Shown here: positions 33,267 through 46,000 of the stretch, one piece after another
Position numbering within the stretch: position 1 is the stretch's first letter
Layout: every line of letters starts with the position of its first letter
Assembly: GCF_026151205.1 (NCBI RefSeq)
Contig: NC_087076.1
Location: 18,903,919 to 18,967,918, forward strand
Direction: 5' to 3'
From: Bolinopsis microptera
Taxonomy: Eukaryota; Ctenophora; Tentaculata; Lobata; Bolinopsidae
DNA: 64,000 nt
The notes under the pieces: model-generated
What the model was told of the DNA's origin: nothing
The model's input: the letters and a program-made list of their open reading frames with translations, nothing else
The model's database searches: none
Position numbers and translations under genes: made by a program

Positions 33267-35100
33267 AACATACCTCCTCCCACCTGTGGGTGCTGTGAAG
33301 TGAGGGTCCGAACTCAAACTCATGAATAGCGTGGTTCATCTTCAGACTCTTTATCACCTCTACTACCTGCAACACACAAGTTCTGTCAAAACCTCAACTT
33401 CTCTTTCTTAAACTTACATTTTTGTGAATTAAATGATATTAGATTATAGACACTGAATCTTGTTTGTGGCAATGTTTATACAAGTTTAATGTTCAGCATG
33501 TTTAATGATATTTTTAATGATTTCTTACTTTGTATCCTTCTGGCGGGGTATATCCGGATGTAGGGATAAAACCTTTTGGTGTTATGATTGGTTTTTCTCG
33601 ATTCTCAGGTACTATCTTGTATTCTTTCCCGGTCCAATTCTTTCCCTGTTAACCTTTGTTAGTTTTCTGATTTATCGACTGTTACTTGAAGTGATAAATT
33701 ATCAATATGCCCCTGTTTTGGAACCGAATCGAAATATGGCGCAAAAAAGCTAATTTTAGAAATGGGTTAAGGTCCCAACTCCGTACAAACTCCTACGTGA
33801 TGAGGGACGATCATCATGATTCCAGGTGTCTTTTTTATCTTGATCATTCCGTTAATATTACAGTCCTCTGCAACCTGTAAAATGAATGAATTTGTGATAC
33901 AATTAATTGTACAATTTTCTGGCAATACCAAATAATTTAAACCTTATAATATAAATAGAATTCAAATTTCTATTTTTATGTTTCTGCTCTATCATCGAGC
34001 ACGTTAGATGGACCCTCTATTTCTGATTTCGACCAATTTTCATACGCTTTTTACAAACTAGACGGATTTTTCCGAAAAAAGATGTAATGCCAATGGGGTG
34101 GGATTATGAATTTGGCGGTGGATGAACACCTGGGAATATCTCTATCCAATATTAATATAACCTACCTGTACTTTATTGATAGGAATGTTTTCCTGATGTC
34201 CGTGTAAGTGCCTCAAGTTAACGGATAGATCCTGACAATCTTTATCCACTATTGAAACGTTTAACCTGGTGAAAAATGTTTAAAATTATTGGCGATTTTC
34301 TTGGTAAACGTTATTGTAAGCCTGTAGTCTTTTCATTGTAATTATTGAAGCTATGGTCATGGTATATATAGTTGTGTTCGCGATCACAGCCTTTAGTCTG
34401 TACTGATAAACCATGTAAAAAGTGGGGAAAAAAGTTGATTTTGACACGTTACAAATTATATTCTTATGTCTACAGCTCCGAAATGTAATCTCACTGTTAA
34501 AAAGGACGGACATAACTCTGAATGACTTACCTTACTTCAATGTCGTCCTCCTGGTTAAGATACGACACAAAGATGCTGGTGTGTAGTGAACCATTGGCAT
34601 AGAGCACCAACTCTGCAAACATCAGATACACTGAAATATAACTTTATATAACTTTACTGAAAAGTTATCGAGAATTTTGCCACACATGTAGTAGGCACCA
34701 CAAGAGTATTTTTGAATCAAAGACAATATTTCGTTTATGACTCATAACTCGAAAGAATTACGTTGAAACTTGAAAAAGCACCAAAAGCGGACAATGTTAA
34801 CATTAAAGTACTGACCTACCTGTCAGAATAACACAGGCTACAGAAATAAAGGCTCCGCAAGCAGTTCTCTCCGTCAAATCAGTCGGCACCTTCAAAAAAG
34901 GTTTGTAAGTATTAAAAACGGGACACACTTACTTTTTTATTTATACCTTTTAATAGTCACAAACATCGGTTTAGTTTTACGGGAAATATAACGTGTGCCT
35001 TTTAATATTTAGAATATTCTGAAAGGTCGATATATGTGTGGGGGGGGGGGGACCGCACCTTCTTGTACATATCCAAGTTACGGATAGTTTCGAAGCCCAT
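32276..35100 (-). CDS. ERGIC/ERV41-ERV46 family protein, gene D of the cluster
   Basis: Exons are 35059-35100, 34820-34889, 34531-34630, 34166-34265, 33797-33874, 33529-33645, 33274-33366, 32950-33077, 32625-32733 and 32276-32434, giving 331 aa in one frame. N-terminus MGFETIRNLDMYKKVPTDL, then TM1 (CGAFISVACVILTVYLMF). Lumenal motifs are RLNVSIVDKDC, AEDCNINGMIKI, MNHAIHEFEFGP, AHDYHIRMVPTTFID, YQYSYAYQ and PCILFRYDLAPMEI. TM2 has TMICAIVGGVVTLAG, nearly the canonical ERGIC1 form. An extra 39-residue exon (33529-33645, containing IPTSGYTPPEGY) sits between the Cys block and the HxIxxFxFG block. This is the least diverged of the four at TM2. It is transcribed away from the giant kringle gene 1.9 kb upstream. 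Confidence 0.9.
33234..33270. repeat. (GTGAAA)n microsatellite in an intron of gene D
   Basis: About six tandem GTGAAA hexamers lie immediately next to the GTATGT donor (read on the minus strand) of the exon ending at 33274. Confidence 0.8.
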
Positions 35101-37020
35101 GACTGCCACTTGCCAGCTGTCAAGATCAATCAGGATTAGACTTAGAAGTACAAACAATCGTATGTGGCGAGGGCACAGTTTGCAAATGGATCACCACTCC
35201 CCAAAGGACACGTAGTTATGACAAAAAACAAAGGTAGACGAAAGTACACGCTGTTTATTCTGATTACAATGTTGTTACAAGATTTGAGACGACCTCACTT
35301 TTCACACCTCACACCCGTGCCATCCTAGCAACATCTCCTTATATGGAATAATTCAAGCTTTTTACCCGGGACTGGTCCGGAGATTAATGGTGAATTTCAA
35401 AGTCTCCAGGTTGAGAATTGAAATATGCAAGCAGCCTAACTCAAAATCCTATATATGTATGAGATTTAACGGATTAAGACATTCTACCGTTGATTGCGAA
35501 AAGAGCAAATTTCTCAAATAATGGGTGGGTTATGTTAAGCAATATTTAAAAAATTTCAAGTCTAACCAAAATGATAATAGTATTTTGAACAAAAGGTCAA
35601 ACAGTCGTAATTTGAATCTCTATAGGTTGCATTCCATATCGAATAAACAGAAATTAAAGGGTTACGAAGTATCGTGCAAAGTGAAACCCAGAGTAGCTAA
35701 GATTATTAAAACACCTCAATGCAGTGTCTGATAATGTCAATGACTGCAGTACTGTTGAGAATTGAAAACCACTATAATAACATTGTTCTCAAATCATTAC
35801 AAAATAATAATAAGCCTTACTGTTTCAACTAGAATAATTTGTATGATACTCTTATAATAATACACGCAAAGCAGATTGTGAGCGGCGCCAATTATGAGGG
35901 CATATTGCTCAAATAAGCACTGTCCATAAACGGACCGTTAAGTAACATGTTGATATGTGTATAATATATATGTGGTTACTGGTTATAACATAGTTCCCTT
36001 CAAATAAAGTTCCCAAACCTGGAGGGGGATATTTAAAACATATAAGTGATACGAAAGGATTTTATTAGCAGGAGCTTTCAAAATACTTGTGTAAATCGTC
36101 TTCAGCTCCCAAAGAAGTTCCCAAAGAACGAGGCGGTAATAATGCCAGGCAATAAGTGGTTATACCAATATGTGCTATAGTTCTTGGACGTTTTTGAGGT
36201 TTCTCTCTGGTTAAATCGCGTTGTTTGGGGTCTTCTTGTTTAGGTTTGGGTCGCAAATTTAGCATTAAATTTGTGTGTCCCCAAATTTTGTTTAACAAAA
36301 TTAGATGCTCAAAAATGAATGTCCATTATTGCCTTGAAGCAGAAGGAATAAACACGACTCATCTTATCTTGTCTTGTCTAGCATTGGAGAACATTACAGC
36401 ACAGTTTCAGTTTTTGCAAGAGATGGGCTTACAGACTGCAAGTTTACACTTCCTGAAAACGTACTGTTTGTTCTGTTTACCTTTACCAAAACGGTTGCTT
36501 ATTCTTTCTTTTTTAACTGTTTGTCCTCGTATTGGTACATATGTCTATCGCTAATAAAATAATAATAGATTTGACACAAAGATTATTCAATGATTAATAT
36601 GATCTCTCAAATTACATCGTTACAAATAAATAATGGTTATCGACGATTTAGCCTCCAATAAGTATGTCATCATTGAACTTGCCAATTGTCTTAGGAGAGG
36701 CAACCTGTAGGGTTAGAATAATGGTATTTCTGAGTCTTTATTTGATCTTGTTCAAATGTCGTTTAGCTCTCCCCTCCCCCCCCCCCCCCCCACCAGGGAC
36801 AAAAGGAAATCGTGGCATGTACGAAATTGCGATTTTTCCCATTATTTGCGACAAATTTTATGTATAGTTTAATGTATAGTTTGGCCAAAATAATCGCGAA
36901 ATCCTTTTGTCCCTGCCCCCCACCAGTCCCCTTAATCTGTTAAATCTGTTTCTGTTAGCGGTGAAACAAGGCAGATGGTGTGATACATCTCTAGCCCGAA
37001 GTTCGCCTATTACTCGAATC
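35101..37020. other. Divergent intergenic region between ERGIC gene D and the giant kringle gene
   Basis: It should hold both promoters. I see no clean TATA box for either gene. At about 36225-36554 an ORF with NTTHLILSCLALEN resembles the zinc-binding tail after LINE reverse transcriptases ('tH.l..C'). At about 35440-35515 a peptide RFNGLRHSTVDCEK looks like a decayed CCHC knuckle. Both suggest old retrotransposon debris. Confidence 0.4.
36793..36916. repeat. Small inverted-repeat element flanked by a poly-C run
   Basis: CCAGGGACAAAAGGAAATCG (36793-36812) pairs imperfectly with CGAAATCCTTTTGTCCCTGC (36897-36916). C-rich CCCCCACCAG lies at both outer edges. It ends about 100 bp before the start of the kringle gene. 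Confidence 0.6.
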
Positions 37021-40000
37021 ATGTTGTTGACTGTGTTGGTGACACTTGGTGCCCTCCGCTCTGCTTTCGCTCTCACTTGTTCTCCGGATGTCCGTGAGTA
37101 CTGAGTATTAATAACAATTGGTGTATTAGGGATTCTTTGTGGTTCAGTATTGGGAGGTTATAGCCATTTGCAATTCTGATTCATCCCTGGATTCCTCGAC
37201 TAGCCGTACTGTTCATAATCATATGAAAATGTTACCGTTATCGGTTTCAATTTTTGTTGGTTGTAAAACATTTCATCCGACGAATATTCATTAATACAGC
37301 AGAGGGAATTTTCCATTTTATGCCAATGTACAAATAGGTCAAGTGCTTCAATTGTTGAATCTTTGACTTTATGTTGATTATTCGAGTGATTTATCATCTT
37401 ATCATACGGGAGAGTTCCGACGGATAAAATGGCAAAAATTTGTGTCGATAAACAATTTTTGTCGCTAATTTTATTTTTCTTGATACATACTATAAGTATC
37501 AGTATGAACTATTGAACAATAAGAAAAACAATTAAGCTATTCTAAGTAATTCTATTCCGTGGTCTTTCACATAGAAAACTTAAGGTATCAACAAACAAAT
37601 TTTATAATTAATTTCGGGAATTATATCCCCGAAAAGTTGTGAACACTGGTTACTGATAATTTTCCGCAAGGGTTGCCAGAGTACCTATTATGAGGACAGA
37701 CTGTGAGTCGCCTCAGACTTGCTGGCGAGAAGTTTAAAAACAAAAACAGTTGCACACTATATATTACACACTATATTGTATAATGCGCACGTATCACATT
37801 ACACATCTTCCAATCAGAACCGGAAAAATATATAACAAATAATACCTTGGCTTCGTTTCGTTCACTGCGTTCCCTCCGCTAAAGCGTCGGGAATTATCGC
37901 GGGTAGCACTCAACAGCCAAGGTGTTATTGTATTGTAATTTATCACGTTTATCTATCGAGTGAAACCTGCAACCTTGAAAGGAACCCTTGGGTACTGCAG
38001 ATTGCAACCACATCCTGCGACCTGGTATCGTATTTAAATCCCGCTACAACCCTGTTAATTCTGATCGGGCTCATTCTGGTATACATTTAAGAAGTGATGA
38101 AAATGTTAAATATTTTATATCTAATTGTCTTAAAAATTAAACGATAACCATTTCAGCTGCTCCTTATAGATACAAAGTGACGATATTGAAATCGACAGCC
38201 TTTACGCCTAAAACATTTAAATGGGAAGAAAACGTTTTGTTATCGCAATACTACTACGGTCAAAAAGATAATGGTTACACAGTGAAATTTGATGCAAGTT
38301 TTTGCAATCATATTTCGATTTACAGCTCAAGACAGTCCTACAATGGCCATTATGTTTATGTCAAGTGAGTATTTCTTTTATTGATCAATGGCTTTAACTT
38401 TTTAATGTTGCATTCGAGCTTTTCCAATATGAAGCTATTTGGGAATTTTGATTGTATGTACATATTATATAGAAATTGCATATGATAAGACAAAGAACCA
38501 GCACGGAATTCCACAATCTGCTTAATATAACAATAGACAACTTAGTGTATTATTTGAGGAAACCCATATTCTAGGGACTAGAAATTTTATTTACAACTTA
38601 TTCCGTGAAAGCAAGCTGTAATTTTCGAAGTCTCCATAATCAGTGTTCATCTTGAAATCCTTCCTTTTATTTTTGTAGAAATTAGAAATTAGAAATTAGA
38701 AATTAGAAATTAGAAAGATCATTACAAAATTACATGTGTCAGATCCCAATCAGTTAAATGAAAGTTATACAACCAAACAAAATAAGAACATAATATCTTA
38801 AATAAATAATTAAAAGGTTTCAAAATGTGCACGAAATAAGGATACTAAGTCATAGCTTACTTTTAGGAAATCTTTCACGAAATAGATTATAAACAAAATT
38901 TCTGGTCTCCAAAATGTAATCTTCATTAAATAATTTACTGAATTGACTATTTGTGAGTATGTTGTGAAGGTCTGTGCTGTTTCTTTGTCTGATCTCCTTG
39001 TAGACAGGACATTCTTTAAGCAAATGGACTTCGTCTTCTTTAATGATGTCACTAAACGGGAGCTCGTTCAGGAGGTCTATGGTGATTCTGTCTGAGCTGC
39101 AGCAGAAGTGGCAAGCTCTGTAGAAGATGCTTGAGTTTTTCCAGCCATATCGCCCCGTCTCGATATTAAGTTTGTGGGAGCTTGTCCTCAGCCATGTAGT
39201 ACATCGGGTTTTCTTGTGATTGGGTAGAGACAGGTATGGTTCTAATCCAAAGCTGCTTTTGACTTCGTTGTAGAATGTAAGCTTTTTGTTTTCAAGTCGA
39301 GCTTTTTCCCACTTTTCTTGGAACCAATTTCTCATTCTACTCCGAACGAGTTGGCTGTTCGGCATGGGAGCATTCTTCGAGACAATTGTTCGTTTAATTG
39401 CTCCTGGGTCAAATGCGTCGGTCAGCGCTCTTGATGCTCGGAACCAGGTCAGTTCTAGGTTTCTTTGCTCTACAAAAGCATGGCGAACAATCTGTGGTGA
39501 GTTTTTTCTGTCAAGGAGGACGAGTCTGTTGTGGAAGTCAAGAAAGAGCTTACTCAATTGTATTCCAAGGGGATATCTTCCTGTGTCTCCCCATATCGGG
39601 ATATTTGAAGTTCTCTTGTTGACCCCAGTCGTCCATTTTAGCAGCGTATGATTACTGAGTTTGTTTGAATAATTTTCTTCTAAAACTTCAGTTTTGATCT
39701 GATACATGTGTTAACTTTAAGTTGCAAAGTAATTTATAATTTATAATTTATAATTTATAATTTATAATTTATAATTTATAATTTATAATTTATAATTTAT
39801 AATTTATAATTTATAATTTATAATTTATAATTTATAATTTATAATTTATAATTTATAATTTATAATTTATAATTTATAATTTATTATTTATTATTTATTG
39901 TTTATTATTTATTATTTATTATTTATTATTTATTATTTATTATTTATTATTTGTTACTGGAGTTGAAATACATGCAGCCACCTCTAGCTTGAAAAATGGG

Positions 40001-43000
40001 AGGCTAATGGTCCTGATGGAATATCCCAACGAGCTAACGAGTACTCTAATAGTACAGTTCATGAACATTTTGGAATCATCAACAGTTGTTTCGAGACACA
40101 TACTTTCACCATTTCCATTTGAGAGGCTAATATAACACCCTTACAGAAGCAAAAAAACCCCATTGGTCCTCTGAAGAATTTACGTCCACTCACCTTATTC
40201 AATGCAGCCAGAAAAATTCTGTCTATGGCTACTTTTAATAGGATATAAGAAAAAGTGAATGCCTTCACAATGTGCACTGTGCGTATAAACGCGCCTGTTA
40301 TTGTGCTGATATTTTATGGTGTCAGCGAGTTCTACTGTCAGTTGTCCAAAGGAAATAATGGGAGTATCATCGTATGGGCAATGGGCATTGACATGTCTAG
40401 TGCGTTTGATACGATAAAACGCACTACGATTCTCGAACTCCTATAATTGTGTGGCTCATGTTATCATGTACTAAGGATGAGCTGAGGACTGTCCGGTTGT
40501 TGTTGTCCAACACAAAGCTACGGGTGAAGGTCAATGGAGTTCTTTCAGCTGAGTTCTTTCAGCCTCCCTGGGGCTTGGAGCTTTCCAGGGTGACTGTCTA
40601 ATGTTTATCCGGCTGTCTGTTCACCCTTGTCTTAGCTGGTGCTTTGAATGAACTAAGATGGACTATAACAATCAGTTTAGCCTATTCCACCGATTACTAT
40701 TGCTGGCCTCCCACTTGACACTGAATATGCTGATGATGTCGACTTAAATGATGAAGAGGGAGACAACTTGAGAGCTATTTTGCACCAGGCAACAGCTATA
40801 CTCGAGAAATGTAACCTCTTTGTCAATGAAGACAAAACGGACTTCACTCATGTTTATTTAGCTAGTACGGGTTAAGTTAACAGTGATGGAAAATTATTTT
40901 CGGGGAATGAAGCATGGAGAAAAAAAGTATCGCTCTAGGGTCCGTCTTGTGTAGCAAAGCTGATATATTCAGCGTCGTGGTCGCATAAACCTGGGATATG
41001 CTGCTTTCAATAACTACAAGAAAGCCTGGAGTGATAAACTGCCTCTAAACAAACGTATAATACTGTAAAATGCTTCAGTCATATCAGTTCTTATGTACAA
41101 CGCTGCAATGCTGAACCATTGTCAAACAAATTGGCCCGTAGTCGGTGGAGAATGTTAGGACATGTTGTGCCTCATAAAATTCAGGGTTAGGAAAAACGCA
41201 AATGGGATCTTTAAAAAATGCAAAAAACGCAAATTTTTCCATTTACTTAAAAAACCGTCCAAAAAACGTTCAAAAAACGTTCTCTAACCCAAATCAAACC
41301 TACTCACGTGATAATTTAGATAATTGTATGACCAGCCATGGCGCCATGTATATCACGTCCGCAGTACACTGTACTGTGTATTTAATTGATGGTTTTGTAC
41401 CACAAATGTTACATAAAATGGCTCACATTTTCTCCCCCCTCCTCCTCTCTCTCATTACTGCATATTATGTAGCGTTGGTACATATATCATAATTACACTG
41501 TCATGTAATACTATAAGCTTATTAGGGGAGGGAGCGCTCTCTCTCTCTCTCTCTGTTCTGGTCAACGGTTTCTGGCCTCTTACTAAAAGATGGAGGCCTT
41601 ATCACCGTGCCCACAGAATGCAACTCCTGCTAGCTGCACGCCAGGACTCCCAAAGTATATACGAAATCATAAAATAATAAATATCGATGCAACAGACCCC
41701 TGGAATCTTGAAGCTGTCACTACCTGTCTCAGAGCAAACCCACTTCCGTTGTAGTACTTCTGCGGGCAGACAAGGGACTTCCGAGCAAGGTCAAAGCCTG
41801 GGAGATATGTCTCTATGCGGAGATGGGCCTGGGTTGAGTTCCTAGTATGGGATTTAGCGAAAGTTCCTGGTGAAGAATCCTAGGAGGTTACCCTAAAGGG
41901 TTTTCCCTATCCAGTCTTGTCGACTGTTCCACAACAGGGAGCGCTCATTGCGGTCTGTTTCGACTGTAGAGAGAGTCCATACTTTCATACGACATTGTAA
42001 TGCATGTTTTCAAATATAATAGACGGGTGTAGTGCGCAGTTAATAAGGGTTAATTTCTGAAACGATTTAAATACAAATGAAGAGCGGTTGAAGACGGGAG
42101 TGATGAGGTGTAATAGTCGTGGTACAGGGTGTACGGACCTTATGATCATGGAATGTGGTGCCTAATAATGACTTAATTTTCCACGAGAAAGAACTGATTA
42201 TGCGATTATGTTAAATACTATTGGATACGCGAGGGCACTCCGAATAGAATTGCTCACCTAATGCGGGTTTTGACTCAGCGAGTTTTGACTCCTACCGTTT
42301 TTAACTGCGGCAGTGAAATCACGGCCGAAGGCCGGTTACACTTGTTTAAAAATAATTTCAAAGCAATAACAGTATCATTTACTATTTCAGGAAAGTCAGT
42401 TGCTCTGTAAATATTGGGACGAATGTTCTAACACTAGGATCTTCAATTACCTTTGACGATGTATTTGTGGATGGTTACAACTTTAATGTGGAATCACAAA
42501 GAAATGCAGAGGTAAACATAAACACTATCATTTTCGGAGGTCTACAAGTTGTAGCTTCTGACAAATTTTATTTCTAATTAGACTTAGTATTACGATGCAA
42601 AAAATTAGGCGACAATCAGACAATTGTCTTTAAGATTCTAAAATTAAATTGCCATTTTTATCGGATTTTTTTACTTTGACATATGAAAGGATATATTTTA
42701 ACGACCAATCGGACACTTGCCAAACAAACTGGCATCTGCCATCTTCCTATCAATCTTTTGCATAGGATCGTTTCTTTTTTTTAATTTTAAACCTATAAAT
42801 CATCAGGGATTAACTTTGGACACGATGTCAGACAGCGCTTACTCGACATGGCTACTCCCTAAAATTTATAGCAGCTCTACATTCAAATCAATAGGTATGT
42901 GCTCTACATATCATAGATTACAAAACAAATTTGTATTATCGTTTAGCCTTAATTGTATATACTCGGCTCGTATTAAACAAGTGCTAGATTCAGTGCTCTG

Positions 43001-46000
43001 AAATTGAGCACTCTTTAGCTGTATTCCAGAAAAACCAGTTCAATTTGTAACGGAGTTTTATATTAACAGGAAACGATGTAACAGAGTCAATATATTTTAA
43101 TGTTGCCATGGGGTCGCAAGTCCCCATACATCGTAGTCCGATAGTTTCACTGCGTCCTAATTCCTGATTACTGGTAAGGATACGTTTCTTAATAAAGTAA
43201 TAAGCATTTATGGCTAAAATAACTAATTTCAGTGGACGTTGCTGCGATTGCTGGCTACAGCTATATACAAGAGTGGTATAATCGGGATCAAAATGATGCT
43301 AATGAGTGGATGTATGTCTATCAATCGGACAGATCTCGATTCAAATTATGCGATGTGGGGACTACTCTTGGTGGGACGAAAAAAAATTTATATGACGCTA
43401 AGGATGCGGGTCAAGACTGTAAAGACATGAATTTGTACAAATGCGTTTCAAACTGCGTTTTGGATGACTCATGCAAATCATTATTCTTTTACGAAGGTCC
43501 GATGGACCCTGATTTGAAAGAACCGAGATATTTTTGTGTTGATCTAAGTGCTGACCTTGATAATACAGCATTTTTCCCACTTGTGGACTTACCATCTACA
43601 CCCACTTTGTGGGCAACATTAAAGAGTTTTCAGTGTCCTCAAGGATCTTGTCAGAGCTCATATTGTACGTATAAAAACAGTGACGACGTTTCTGCATGTG
43701 AGCTACAAGAGTATTTGAAAACAATAGATGATACAAGTAGCATTTCTCCTTTGATGAAGAAAACTGGATCAAAACTAATATTCAAAGATCACCTTGGTCC
43801 AGACATTTTGTCACACTTGCGAAGTAAGTGAAGCGGTTAAATTTCCTTTGCAATAGGTCATATACCTAGGAGGAAGGAGTTTTTAGTGTTATTTCTACGT
43901 TATTATTCACTACAATTTTCTTTTAACTAGTGCTCGTGCCGATGATAACACACCATGTGCATGATAAGAAATCATTGTAATAATTGACTCAATAGAAATA
44001 ATACTAAGATTAAGATAATATGGAAAATTCTAGCGAAATCGTTTTCTTTCAGAATTTACATTTAGTTCGGTTGGGACTTCAAGTGGATTGTCCCCAACTG
44101 GAGTGACTTCAACTATCAAATCAGCAACATCGCAGTGTTCTGAATCATACACTGTCTACGATACTCCCACTCGTAGTTGTGTGGATCCGGGAAGAGATTT
44201 AGGTAATGAGACAATGTGATTCTTACATACCTGTATGCTGTTTCACATTTACACAATATACATTTACTCACATCTGCATCACTCACAGTCAGCCATGGTT
44301 GACCACCTTCCTTGTGTTGTTGGTTAATCATATGAAAGGATATAAATACCTCATTTCATTTAATTTTTCACTTCATTTTTCACTTCCTGTACTTAATTTT
44401 AGGGTGCACATCTGTTATTTGCTGAACTAACTGCTCAGCTATTGTTCCATCAAGATAATATTTTTCAGGAAAGAATTATCAGAATATTTACATCGAAATG
44501 AATGGGCAGTGGTGTGAGTCACATTGTGAGGTCGGCAGAATGCCTGATATGGTGACTGAGATAAAGACAAGTATGTCATTTTAAATAAAGAAAGATTTTT
44601 ATTTTCTCTTGATTTCTAGGTTGTTCGTGTGAAGAACGGTGTTCAACTCACGTTCAACTTTTAAGCTCTATTGTACTACAGTCTGTAACATTTCTTTTGA
44701 CAATTTAAGTAACTTATCGATTTTTTTTTCAGAACTTGATGACTGTGGTGGCAAATGTCCCTGTCTAAAAGCTGGAGAATGTGATTTGTTTTTCGACATC
44801 ACATCTTGCAGTAATCTAGACTCAAAAACGTGATTACAATTCTGATGAAAATGCTCTCTTTCATTTTAAAACTGTAAAATCCATTTACACAAGTTGTGTT
44901 GACTAGTTTGCTTTTTGCATTTCCTGATGCAACTAAATTGATTCCCAGAGTACTTGATATAATAACAAATCTCCATCCCAGGTTCAAGTTCGTGATGAAG
45001 ATGAAATGGGTCTACACCCTCCAGTCGACAGTTGGAACTCAAGTAGCCCACGTTATCACGGGTATTGAAGGGCTGGATTATGACGACCTAGTGAAAGCCA
45101 TTTTATCGAGCTCCGAAGAGGCCACGACTGAATGGAAAGGGAATATGGACGTAAGGGGATATTTACTATTTCTTAATGATTTGTAAAACATTCTAACCGT
45201 GGGATTGCTACTAGTGCTATCTGTTATTTCCTTAACTATTTATAGCCTGGTTAAAAGTCTTGTATTGATTCATGGTTTGGTTAGAATATATCTTCTTTTC
45301 ACTTGTCCAGTTGATACGATCAGCTGTTTCGTGAAGTAATACCAGCCGAATCTTAAATTATACGAGAACTGTTTCAGAGCACCTCGACAGTGAACAAAGC
45401 CCAAAATGGAGTGAGCAGTGGGATAGAACCTGGATATTACAACGACGGCACTGGGACAAGCGAGATTGTGGTCGGAGGTATTACTCATAATTCTCTTTTA
45501 GCTGACTATTTTTAACGATAAGGGTCGAAGCTCGCTTACTCACTACTAAAGTGCAATGATTGGTTATTTTTTAACACATCTTATTTCAGAATACAAAACT
45601 ATGGATAAGGCTTATCATCAATGGACCGCAGACAGCATAGTCGATTTCTGCTTCAAACAACCGGTTTGATCGATTTGCACAACCGCTTTTGTTGGTGAAC
45701 CAATGCAACACTTTTGAATGAAGTATGAAGACAGCAATGTTTGTTCCGTTTAAGATTCAAGTACAAATAAAGGGGGGTTATACGCATTTCTTGATATCGC
45801 GATATTATTTCAGACGAAGACAGCAGATGTACATTTCATAACATACACGACACCTGAGGGGGAAACAGTATCTCTTAATGCGCCCACGTGGCGCGGAACA
45901 TTCTATGTTACGGTATCTTATATGAGCCCCCTATATTGTTTTTTAAAATGTGTTCAGAGGTTTTCGGCAGCATATGTTAATATTTGCTACATTACCGTTG

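Noticed and set aside
39286..39651. Plus-strand ORF of 121 codons
   Set aside because: It is antisense to the LINE C-terminal frame, which carries conserved motifs. The plus frame has none.
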